This document shows, in pieces, positions 1 to 7,829 of a DNA stretch of 64,000 bases (positions within the stretch are counted from its first letter, which is position 1; every line of letters begins with the position of its first letter). The stretch comes from Balneolaceae bacterium (GTDB lineage Bacteria > Bacteroidota > Rhodothermia > Balneolales > Balneolaceae). Under the pieces are notes generated by a model. That model searched no databases, had not been told where the DNA came from, and saw only the letters and a list, made by a program, of their open reading frames with translations. The translations under genes were made by a program, and so were the position numbers. The stretch covers positions 1,195,262-1,259,261 of the forward strand of contig JAEPQE010000001.1 in assembly GCA_017640665.1 (NCBI GenBank), in the 5' to 3' direction.

Positions 1-1450
1 TTGCGCCGGCAGCTTCCAGCATTTCAGCCCCGGTTTCCATCATGTCTTTACACATGGATTCTTCATTTTCAGAGTAATCGATATCAATCTCAACTAATGG
101 CATACCCCATTCATCTGTATCTGTTTTACTCAGACTAATTTTGTTTTCAAACCTTGGGAGTACTTCACCCATGGCGGTCATGCCAATGCTCCATCCTCCT
201 AATTCGGAAATTTGGTCTTTTAGGTCTGCCCCGATTGGAGACTTATTCTTATCCATACTTCCTAAACCTCGTCCACTCCACATCCCAAAGGAATATCCTC
301 GTAGAAAGTCTTTCTGTGTATTATCACCAACATTTCGGAAGCGTGGTATATACAGACTGGTTGGCTTTCGTCCAAAGAAGTACGAATCTTTAAAATCATC
401 AATCTGTCCACTGGCTCGGATTCTGTAATTATGGAACATCAGATAATGACCTAAGGTGCCACTATCATTCCCAATCCCATTTGGGAAGCGGTCGCTTTTT
501 GAGTTCATGAGAAGTAACAGAGAGTTAATTGCTCCAGCGTTTATCGAGATCACATTTGCAGTATATTCTATTACTTCTTTCGTATTTGAATCGATAACGC
601 GAACACCTGATGCCCTTCTTGTTTCATTGTTATACATGATTTCCTGTACTACAGAAAAAGGGCGTAAGGTCATATTCCCTGTTGCCGCGGCTGCCGGTAT
701 TGTTACTGAATTAGCGCTGAAATATCCTCCATAAGGGCAACCTCTTTCGCACCTGCTTCGGTACATACATACTCTGCCGTTATGAGGTTGTGATAGATTA
801 GCTACACGGGCAAAAATTACGTTTCTCTCTGGAAAGGAACTCTCAATACTTGAAATACAGTGCTTTTCAATATCATTGAATGGCATTGGCGGCAAAAACT
901 CGCCATCCGGTACGGCATCTAGTCCGTCTTTATTTCCACTTATTCCGGCAAATTTTTCTACATGAGAATACCAGGGAGCCAGATCTTCGTATCGAATCGG
1001 CCAGTCAACGCCATGCCCATCTTTTGAGTTAGCCTCGAAATCAAACTTCGCCCATCGTTGTACATGACGGGCCCACATCAATGACTTGCCACCAACCTGA
1101 TATCCTCTGATCCAGTCGAATGGCTTAGTTTGTACATAAGGGTGTTCAGAATCTTTTACGAAATGATGTTGAGTTGCTTCCCGAAATGCATAGCATTTAC
1201 TTACCACAGGGTTGTCTTTCACTATTTTCGGGCTTAACGTATTTCGATATGGAAATTCCCAAACTTCTTTCATTGCTGTTTCATAGCCTGAGATATGCTC
1301 AATATTTCTACCCCGCTCCAAAACGAGCGTTTTTAATCCTTTTTCACAAAACTCTTTCGCCACCCAGCTACCAGACATCCCGGCTCCAATAACGATCGCA
1401 TCGAAATGGTTCTGCTTTTTTGCTTTTAGATTAAGGTTAGTTGCTTCCAC
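1..1450 (-). CDS. GMC-family FAD-dependent oxidoreductase (partial, C-terminus outside window)
   Basis: About 483 residues are visible; the gene runs off the left edge, so the C-terminal catalytic His region is missing here. The N-terminus has a dinucleotide-binding GxGxxG (GAGMSG, residues 22-27) followed by a strand ending LVLERG, typical of FAD-binding GMC flavoproteins. A GGKSLMWAR stretch and a Cys-containing RCERGCPYGG segment fit the glucose/choline dehydrogenase-like branch seen in Bacteroidota. The proposed start is a GTG at 1450, three bases after the stop of the upstream TIM-barrel gene and in the same frame, which suggests translational coupling. No signal peptide is visible. The substrate is probably a sugar or polyol, inferred from the TIM-barrel neighbour and the adjacent xylose locus. 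Confidence 0.85.
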   Translation of the reverse strand, partial: MEATNLNLKAKKQNHFDAIVIGAGMSGSWVAKEFCEKGLKTLVLERGRNIEHISGYETAMKEVWEFPYRNTLSPKIVKDNPVVSKCYAFREATQHHFVKDSEHPYVQTKPFDWIRGYQVGGKSLMWARHVQRWAKFDFEANSKDGHGVDWPIRYEDLAPWYSHVEKFAGISGNKDGLDAVPDGEFLPPMPFNDIEKHCISSIESSFPERNVIFARVANLSQPHNGRVCMYRSRCERGCPYGGYFSANSVTIPAAAATGNMTLRPFSVVQEIMYNNETRRASGVRVIDSNTKEVIEYTANVISINAGAINSLLLLMNSKSDRFPNGIGNDSGTLGHYLMFHNYRIRASGQIDDFKDSYFFGRKPTSLYIPRFRNVGDNTQKDFLRGYSFGMWSGRGLGSMDKNKSPIGADLKDQISELGGWSIGMTAMGEVLPRFENKISLSKTDTDEWGMPLVEIDIDYSENEESMCKDMMETGAEMLEAAGA

Positions 1451-1453
1451 AAG

Positions 1454-2401
1454 TTAATTGAGCTCTTCTCGTACTTTTTCCAGAAGAGATTTAGTGAGTT
1501 TTATGCCTTGATTGGCAGGAATAGAATCCCCTTCATATTCTATCCCAACATACCCGTTGTTAAATCCCGATTCCTTAATGATTTTAAAGAGACGGATATA
1601 GTCCATGCTCGATTCATTCCCGTCTTCATCAAAATTAAATGTTTTAGCACTTACACCTTTCGCGTAAGGCATCAGTTCTTTTGTCCCTTCATAAATATCA
1701 TATTGAGCAACGCACGGAGTATTCCATAAGGCATCCCCCTCACGTTTATAACAGAAATTCCCAAAATCAGGTAAAGTACCCGCCCAGTCACTATTTACCT
1801 GTTTCAAAACATGAGCTAATCTGCCACCATGAGAAGAATGACTTCCATGATTTTCAACGATTACCGAAACGCCTGCATTCTTTCCATATTCAGCCAAAGT
1901 ACCCAGGCTATTAATCGAGGCTTCAGTCCATGTTTCTAAATCCAAGGCTCCGTGAAGATTAACTCGCACGGAATGACATTCAAGAAATTTTGCTGCGTCG
2001 ATCCATTTGAAATGTTTTTCGACACTTTCTTTTCTCACGCTTTCATCTTCAGAAGAAAGAAAGCCCCCGTGATCAACCATGATTAAGACAGAGGTTACAC
2101 CATGATCATCAGCCCTGTTTTTAAGATCCGCCAGATATTTAAAATCAGTTGCCTTATCAGGAAAGAACTGGGTTACATATTCAACGGCACCTATTCCATA
2201 CTCTTTTTTGGCTATTACCGGGAAATTAAGATGATCTATTTCCCCAGAGAATAATTCTTTATTCAGGCACCATTCTGCTAAAGAAATAGTAAAATTAAAA
2301 CTCTGATTGATCATAGACTTAAGTTTACTAAGTTGGGGTACAAGTAAGGCTCCGGAAGTAAACAGGCCCGCTTTATTGATAAATTCTTTTCGTGAAATCA
2401 T
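1454..2401 (-). CDS. Exported sugar phosphate isomerase/epimerase-like TIM-barrel protein
   Basis: A 315-residue protein of the xylose isomerase-like TIM barrel superfamily (AP_endonuc_2 fold). The N-terminus (SRKEFINKAG followed by a hydrophobic stretch to about residue 25) resembles a Tat or Sec export signal, common in family members paired with GMC oxidoreductases or Gfo/Idh/MocA proteins. Likely metal ligands are the Glu in VIVENHG, the Asp in LPDFGNF and the Glu near the C-terminus in GIEYEGDS. It lies directly upstream of, and is probably co-transcribed with, the GMC oxidoreductase, and is divergent from the LacI regulator. Its promoter must lie in 2402-2560, the spacer that also carries the candidate operator. 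The reaction is unknown; sugar or keto-sugar isomerisation is inferred. Confidence 0.8.
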   Translation of the reverse strand: MISRKEFINKAGLFTSGALLVPQLSKLKSMINQSFNFTISLAEWCLNKELFSGEIDHLNFPVIAKKEYGIGAVEYVTQFFPDKATDFKYLADLKNRADDHGVTSVLIMVDHGGFLSSEDESVRKESVEKHFKWIDAAKFLECHSVRVNLHGALDLETWTEASINSLGTLAEYGKNAGVSVIVENHGSHSSHGGRLAHVLKQVNSDWAGTLPDFGNFCYKREGDALWNTPCVAQYDIYEGTKELMPYAKGVSAKTFNFDEDGNESSMDYIRLFKIIKESGFNNGYVGIEYEGDSIPANQGIKLTKSLLEKVREELN

Positions 2402-2531
2402 AAAAAGTATAATTGACGGAATTAATAAAATTATTTTATCAAATACTCACTTTGTGTAGTTAAAACCTTTTGGTTCTCGAATATTAAGGATCAGGTTTTT
2501 ACTGAGTAAACGATTTCCTATCTTTTGTGCA

Positions 2532-2547
2532 AAATTTGCTCAAATTT
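2532..2547. promoter_or_regulatory. Candidate LacI-type operator palindrome
   Basis: The 16-base sequence AAATTTG-CT-CAAATTT is a perfect 7-bp inverted repeat around a 2-bp centre. It lies 13 bases before the ATG of the LacI gene and in the spacer shared with the divergent TIM-barrel gene. Its left half plus centre (AAATTTGCTC) recurs in both orientations before xylB (3572-3613). Size and symmetry fit LacI-family operators, although the centre is CT rather than the usual CG. Autoregulation by the neighbouring LacI protein is inferred. Confidence 0.55.
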
Positions 2548-2560
2548 AAACAGAGGATTT

Positions 2561-3559
2561 ATGAAGGTTACGCTGAAGGATATATCAGATGCAACTGGCT
2601 TTTCAGTTTCTACTATCTCCAGAGCTGTTAGAGGCGAGGGGCGAATTTCTGAAGAAAACAGAAGGAAAATTCTGGCAAGTGCTCACGAATTGGGCTATCC
2701 ATTACCTATCAATGGAAGATCAATGCCTGAAGATCAACCACCTTATGTGGCGTTAATTACCCAATTCAGAGAAGGAGAGTTTTACTCCTCATTCAGCTTA
2801 GGATTTATGAAGGCAGCCCATAAAAAGAAAATCATCCTGAGTGTATTCGGGGTTGATCAGGATCTTAAATCTGTTTCGAAATTAATTGAACAACTAAGAG
2901 CAATAGGCTATACCGGTGCCGTAATTTTTGCTCCTGAGTTGAGCGAAGAAGAATACCGTCATATTCTGCACTCCACACCCAGTGATTTCCCTATCATTTC
3001 ATGTTCAAATATTGACAATTCTATACTTGATACTGTAACTTTTGATGCCTATCAGGGGGCAGCATTAGTGGCAAAGCACTTCCATTCCAAAGGATATAAA
3101 AAACTGGGAATTATAGAAGGCCCTTCCGAAATGCCGGAATCAAGATTCCGCTCAAATGGGTTTAATGATTTTGTTACTCATGTTGCCGATGAAAACCTTA
3201 TCTGGAGCTACCGTGGGGACTATACGCTGGAATCTGGTAATCATGCATTTGAAGTGTTTCACGGTTTAGAGGAAAAACCAGAAGCAGTTTTTGCAACAAA
3301 CGATGCAATGGCGTTGGGTTTTATGGAAACTGCCAGTAAATATGGATATAAAATTCCAGAAGATGTAGCAGTAGCCGGGTACGATAACCTTCCGATATGC
3401 GAAAGCCATTATCCGAAAATAACTTCTGTAAATACGGACTATACTCGCCTTGCCGAAAATACTATAGATAACCTGCTTTCAAGATTAGAAAAGCCTGACG
3501 AGCATCAGGGGATTGTGAGCCTGGTACCTGTTACGTTAATAGCCAGGGAGTCGAGTTAG
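2561..3559 (+). CDS. LacI-family transcriptional regulator of the xylose/xylan locus
   Basis: A 332-residue repressor-type regulator. The N-terminus (KVTLKDISDATGFSVSTISRAVRG) is the classic LacI helix-turn-helix and hinge start, followed by a periplasmic-binding-protein-like effector domain to the C-terminus, including the conserved FATNDAMALG and DVAVAGYDNLP segments. I chose the ATG at 2561 over an upstream in-frame TTG (2525) because LacI proteins begin right at this motif and an AGAGGA Shine-Dalgarno sits 4-9 bases before it; the TTG would add residues encoded by the operator itself. The gene precedes xylB and xylA, so xylose or a xylo-oligosaccharide is the likely effector. Confidence 0.9.
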   Translation: MKVTLKDISDATGFSVSTISRAVRGEGRISEENRRKILASAHELGYPLPINGRSMPEDQPPYVALITQFREGEFYSSFSLGFMKAAHKKKIILSVFGVDQDLKSVSKLIEQLRAIGYTGAVIFAPELSEEEYRHILHSTPSDFPIISCSNIDNSILDTVTFDAYQGAALVAKHFHSKGYKKLGIIEGPSEMPESRFRSNGFNDFVTHVADENLIWSYRGDYTLESGNHAFEVFHGLEEKPEAVFATNDAMALGFMETASKYGYKIPEDVAVAGYDNLPICESHYPKITSVNTDYTRLAENTIDNLLSRLEKPDEHQGIVSLVPVTLIARESS

Positions 3560-3571
3560 GAGGCGCGTGGC

Positions 3572-3613
3572 AATGAGCAAATTTTACCATTATTACGGAA
3601 AAATTTGCTCATT
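3572..3613. promoter_or_regulatory. Inverted repeat between lacI-type gene and xylB (operator pair or terminator)
   Basis: Perfect 14-bp arms (AATGAGCAAATTTT at 3572-3585 and its complement at 3600-3613) flank a 14-base loop. Each arm contains the decamer AAATTTGCTC of the palindrome at 2532-2547, so the pair may be two half-matching operators in front of xylB. A T-rich run follows (about 3614-3628), so a terminator for the regulator gene is also possible. The shared decamer favours a regulatory role; both may be true. Confidence 0.5.
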
Positions 3614-3760
3614 ATTGTTTCTTTTTTCTCCTCAATTAAATATACTTCGGCTCTTTTCCAAAGCTAGATAAATCAGAATATGAAGTCAGATATGTGCCGG
3701 AAAGTTGGAGTGGCTACATAGAAATGTTTTTGAAAAGAAAACCTTAAAGCAAGATTAACG

Positions 3761-5251
3761 ATGTTTCTTGGTATTGATTTAGGAAGTTCCTCAATAAAAC
3801 TCTCCCTGCTTGATGCAGCAGAAGGAAGAGTAATCGCCTCTCTTGGATACCCTAAAGAAGAACTTGCTATAAATGCTCCCCACCAAGGGTGGGCAGAACA
3901 GGAGCCCGAAATGTGGTGGCGCAATTTTCTGGAAGCCTACTCCATTTTGGTTAAAGAACATTCGATCGATACTAGAAAAATTCAAGCTATAGGCATCTCT
4001 TACCAAATGCATGGGCTTGTACTTGTAGACAAGAACTTTGAAGTATTACGAGCGTCAATCATTTGGTGCGATAGCCGGGCTGTGGAAGTAGGCAATAAAG
4101 CGTTTGAGTCTTTAGGATCAGAGTATTGTTTGCCGCACTTGTTAAACTCTCCCGGAAACTTTACAGCTTCTAAACTGGCATGGGTAAAACAAAACGAACC
4201 CGAAGTTTACGCTAAAGGATTTAAGTTTATGCTTCCCGGTGATTATATCGCCATGCGATTAACAGGGACGCCAACAACTACTGAAGCAGGGCTGTCAGAG
4301 GGTGTTTTTTGGGATTTCAAGAATAGAGAAGTAAGCAAAGAACTACTTAGTGAATATGAAATCTCTGAAGATTTGATCCCGGAAATCGTACCTGCAATTG
4401 GTTCAGACTTAAAGATTCAGAAAAGTATAGCAAATAAGCTGGGTCTTTCTGAGGGCGTAGCAATTACCTATCGGGGCGGGGATCAGCCTAATAACGCCTT
4501 TTCATTGAATGTACTCAATCCAGGAGAAACAGCGTCAACCGCAGGCACATCCGGGGTGATATATGCTGTGACCGATAAAAACGCCTACGATCAAAAATCC
4601 CGAATTAATACTTTTTTGCATGTAAACGATACAGTTGAGACTCCACGAAATGGTGTGCTGATTTGCATTAATGGAACAGGTATTCTTTATAACTGGCTTC
4701 GAAGAATTCTTAACACCGGCAATGGTAATATCGATTACATCCAAATGAACGAAATGGTGGGCTCGATAGCACCAGGCTCAGATGGACTTACTTGCCTTCC
4801 CTTTGGAAATGGATCTGAGCGAATTTTTGAAAACCGAATTGTAGGTTCCCATCTGCTGAATATGGATTTCAACCGACACCAAACCAGCCATATTCTCAGA
4901 GCGTCAGTTGAGGGTATAGTGTACGCTCTGAATCTAGGTTTTGAAATGTTGAAAGATCTTGGAATTCCGCAAAAAAGGATACGAGCGGGGCATGCAAATT
5001 TGTTTCTGAGCCAAACGTTCCGGGAAATATTTGTGAACGTTACAGGCCTTCCCCTGGAACTTTATAACACTGACGGAGCAGCCGGTGCAGCCCGGGGTGC
5101 AGCATTAGGTTCGGGCTTTTACTCATCACCGGAAGAAGCCTTTTCAAACCTGGAGCAAATAGCTGTAATTGAACCTGATTCCAAATTGGTTGAAACGTAT
5201 AAAGAACTTTTTGAAGCCTGGAAGCAAGAAATTGAAAAACACTCATTTTAA
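3761..5251 (+). CDS. xylB: Xylulokinase
   Basis: A 496-residue FGGY-family kinase that phosphorylates D-xylulose to xylulose 5-phosphate in the cytosol. The N-terminal phosphate loop IDLGSSSIK is at residues 5-12, QMHGLV is the conserved substrate-side motif, and D241 in GGDQPNNAF is the expected catalytic base. Length matches the family (about 480-500). It sits 36 bases upstream of xylA, so the two are probably one operon, preceded by the candidate operator repeats at 3572-3613. The pairing with xylose isomerase makes xylulose the likely substrate rather than another FGGY substrate. Confidence 0.95.
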   Translation: MFLGIDLGSSSIKLSLLDAAEGRVIASLGYPKEELAINAPHQGWAEQEPEMWWRNFLEAYSILVKEHSIDTRKIQAIGISYQMHGLVLVDKNFEVLRASIIWCDSRAVEVGNKAFESLGSEYCLPHLLNSPGNFTASKLAWVKQNEPEVYAKGFKFMLPGDYIAMRLTGTPTTTEAGLSEGVFWDFKNREVSKELLSEYEISEDLIPEIVPAIGSDLKIQKSIANKLGLSEGVAITYRGGDQPNNAFSLNVLNPGETASTAGTSGVIYAVTDKNAYDQKSRINTFLHVNDTVETPRNGVLICINGTGILYNWLRRILNTGNGNIDYIQMNEMVGSIAPGSDGLTCLPFGNGSERIFENRIVGSHLLNMDFNRHQTSHILRASVEGIVYALNLGFEMLKDLGIPQKRIRAGHANLFLSQTFREIFVNVTGLPLELYNTDGAAGAARGAALGSGFYSSPEEAFSNLEQIAVIEPDSKLVETYKELFEAWKQEIEKHSF

Positions 5252-5287
5252 TTAAAACAGAAGAACATTCTGAATAACAAAACGCGT

Positions 5288-6616
5288 ATGAAACCACTGA
5301 TTGGAGATAAAGAATATTTTAAAGGAGTTGGGAAAATCGAATTTGAAGGAAAAGATTCGGACAATCCATTAGCATTTAAATACTACGACGAGAATAAAGT
5401 AGTGGCCGGAAAATCAATGAAGGAGCACTTTAAATTTGCGGTTGCTTACTGGCATACACTTACCGGAACCGGCGGCGACCCATTTGGTCCCGGAACGAAA
5501 GAGTTTCCATGGGCAGTGAATTCAGATCCGTATCAAAATGCTAAAGACAAAATGGATGCTGCTTTTGAGTTCATCACTAAGCTGGGTGTACCCTACTATT
5601 GTTTTCACGATTTCGACTTAATAGGTGAAGGCGATACCATTGCTGAATCAGAAAAAAGATTAGACTACATCACCGATTACGCAAAAGAAAAGCAGGATGC
5701 TTCTGGTGTAAAGCTTCTTTGGGGAACGGCAAATTGCTTCAGCAATCCAAGATATATGAATGGAGCGTCAACTAATCCGGAGTTTGATGTGGTTGCTTTT
5801 GCAGGAGCGCAAATTAAAAACGCGCTGGATGCTACCATCAAACTGGGTGGCGAAAACTATGTGTTCTGGGGAGGTCGCGAAGGATATATGTCTCTGTTGA
5901 ATACGCAAATGGGACGCGAGTTGGATCACATGGCGAAGTTTCTTCACATGGCGAAAGATTACGCAAGAGCTCAGGGCTTTGAAGGAACATTTTTTATTGA
6001 GCCTAAGCCGATGGAGCCGTCTAAGCACCAATATGACTTTGATTCTGCTACAGTTCTTGGCTTCCTCACTAAATACGACCTGATGGATGATTTCAAGCTA
6101 AATATTGAAGTGAATCATGCAACGCTCGCACAGCATACATTTGAGCATGAACTTCAGATAGCTGCCGATAACGGTCTTCTTGGTAGTATTGATGCGAACC
6201 GTGGTGACTACCAAAACGGGTGGGATACTGATCAGTTCCCTGTTGATGTATTCGAAATTACACAAGCGATGCTCGTTATTCTTCAGGCAGGTGGACTTCA
6301 GGGTGGCGGCATCAATTTTGATGCGAAAACAAGAAGGAATTCAACCGATTTGGTTGATTTGTTCCACGCACACATTGGGGGTATGGATGTATTTGCGAGA
6401 GCATTAATTGCTGCGGATGCAATCCTAACTAAATCCCCGTTCAAAGCTATGAGAACAGAGCGCTACAGTTCGTTCGATTCAGGTAAAGGAGCTGAATTTG
6501 AAGCAGGCAAACTTTCCTTCGAAGACCTGTACAATCACGCAGTAGAAAACCAGGATATTGAGCAGAAGAGTGGCAAGCAGGAACTCTACGAGAATATTAT
6601 AAATCAGTTTGTTTGA
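5288..6616 (+). CDS. xylA: Xylose isomerase
   Basis: A 442-residue class II xylose isomerase that interconverts D-xylose and D-xylulose. The proton-shuttle region [13 protein letters not shown] carries H107, and the metal/substrate motif [13 protein letters not shown] is intact, as is the VFWGGREGY segment. Length is typical of the long (class II) form. It follows xylB by 36 bases, and a strong intrinsic terminator lies just after the stop (6625-6662), so xylBA probably ends here while the downstream glycoside hydrolase genes use another promoter or read-through. Confidence 0.97.
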   Translation: MKPLIGDKEYFKGVGKIEFEGKDSDNPLAFKYYDENKVVAGKSMKEHFKFAVAYWHTLTGTGGDPFGPGTKEFPWAVNSDPYQNAKDKMDAAFEFITKLGVPYYCFHDFDLIGEGDTIAESEKRLDYITDYAKEKQDASGVKLLWGTANCFSNPRYMNGASTNPEFDVVAFAGAQIKNALDATIKLGGENYVFWGGREGYMSLLNTQMGRELDHMAKFLHMAKDYARAQGFEGTFFIEPKPMEPSKHQYDFDSATVLGFLTKYDLMDDFKLNIEVNHATLAQHTFEHELQIAADNGLLGSIDANRGDYQNGWDTDQFPVDVFEITQAMLVILQAGGLQGGGINFDAKTRRNSTDLVDLFHAHIGGMDVFARALIAADAILTKSPFKAMRTERYSSFDSGKGAEFEAGKLSFEDLYNHAVENQDIEQKSGKQELYENIINQFV

Positions 6617-6624
6617 TCCAAATC

Positions 6625-6662
6625 AAGCCTATTGATGTAAGTCAATAGGCTTTTTGTTTTTT
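6625..6662 (+). terminator. Intrinsic terminator after xylA
   Basis: A perfect 11-bp stem (AAGCCTATTGA at 6625-6635, complement at 6642-6652) with a 6-base loop, followed by TTTTTGTTTTTT. It lies 8 bases after the xylA stop and before the xylanase gene. Confidence 0.85.
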
Positions 6663-6688
6663 AAAATCTTAGTAAACCTGGATACTTT

Positions 6689-7807
6689 ATGAGTAAATCA
6701 TTCTTTCTTTTTCTTGCAGCCCTTATTGTTACCTGCTCACCTCAAGAAAAACCAGAAACCGAACAAACTTTGGCATCTGCATATCAGGATTATTTCTATA
6801 TCGGTGCAGCACTCAACACAAGCCAGTATAATGGCACTGATCAACGTGGAATTCCTATTGTTAAAAAGCACTTCAATTCCATTACTCCTGAAAATGATTT
6901 AAAATGGGATCGTATCCACCCGCAGCCAAACCGATTCAACTTTGAGGAAGCTGATCAATTCGTAGAGTTCGGAGAAAAAAATGACATGTTCATAGTAGGT
7001 CACGTTTTGGTATGGCATAGCCAAACTCCTGATTGGGTGTTCGAGGATGAAAATGGGGAGGAGCTTTCTAGAGAAGCATTGCTCGAACGGATGGAAAATC
7101 ATATCACTACAATCGTTACCAGATATAAAGGCCGGGTAAATGGTTGGGATGTTGTGAACGAAGCTTTGAACGATGATGGGAGTCTTCGTGAATCAAAGTG
7201 GTATCAAATTATCGGGGCTGACTTCATAGCCAAAGCTTTCGAGTTTGCTCAGGCAGCCGATCCGGATGCCGAACTCTATTACAACGATTATAGTCTGTTT
7301 CTTCCTGAAAAAGCTGATGGAGCCGTTCGACTTGTAAAAGAAATTCAGGAACAAGGAATAAAAGTAACCGGAATTGGAATTCAGGGACATTATATGATTG
7401 GCGGACCTTCTGGAGAAGAAGTAGAGACCAGTATCAAAAAGTTCAAAGAATTGGGAGTTGTAGCAATCACAGAACTGGATGTGGATGTACTTCCAGCAGC
7501 ATTTCAATTTATGGGAGCTGATATAAGTATGAGGGCTGATCTACGAGATGAATTGAACCCTTATACCGAGGGCATGCCTGACTCCATCAAACAAGCCCAG
7601 ATCGACCGATATACAGAGTACTTTGAAGTATTTATGAGACACAGAGACGCTATCAACAGAGTTACTACCTGGGGAGTTACCGATGGTGATTCCTGGAAAA
7701 ATGGTTGGCCGGTTTCGGGTAGAACGAACTACGCCTTACTATTCGATCGCCAGGGAAATGAAAAAGAAGTAGCAAAAGTATTGATGGAACTCCCATCAAA
7801 AAAATAA
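6689..7807 (+). CDS. Endo-1,4-beta-xylanase, GH10, probable lipoprotein
   Basis: A 372-residue glycoside hydrolase family 10 enzyme that cleaves internal beta-1,4 bonds of xylan or large xylo-oligosaccharides. The acid/base is E158 in WDVVNEAL and the nucleophile is E262 in ITELDVD; the HVLVWHSQTPDW motif is intact. The N-terminus has a short hydrophobic segment ending IVTC at residue 16, a loose lipobox, suggesting anchoring in a membrane, either periplasmic or surface exposed. It has no extra binding domain, unlike the second GH10 enzyme at 11593. The next gene starts 22 bases downstream. Confidence 0.93.
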   Translation: MSKSFFLFLAALIVTCSPQEKPETEQTLASAYQDYFYIGAALNTSQYNGTDQRGIPIVKKHFNSITPENDLKWDRIHPQPNRFNFEEADQFVEFGEKNDMFIVGHVLVWHSQTPDWVFEDENGEELSREALLERMENHITTIVTRYKGRVNGWDVVNEALNDDGSLRESKWYQIIGADFIAKAFEFAQAADPDAELYYNDYSLFLPEKADGAVRLVKEIQEQGIKVTGIGIQGHYMIGGPSGEEVETSIKKFKELGVVAITELDVDVLPAAFQFMGADISMRADLRDELNPYTEGMPDSIKQAQIDRYTEYFEVFMRHRDAINRVTTWGVTDGDSWKNGWPVSGRTNYALLFDRQGNEKEVAKVLMELPSKK

Positions 7808-7829
7808 GAATAGATTTAAGAACTTAGCT

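Noticed and set aside
141-734. Plus-strand ORFs of 79-95 residues
   Set aside because: They are antisense to the GMC oxidoreductase reading frame, which continues unbroken here.
2525-2560. TTG start for the LacI protein
   Set aside because: It would translate the operator palindrome and add an unconserved leader; the ATG at 2561 has a good ribosome site and the family start.
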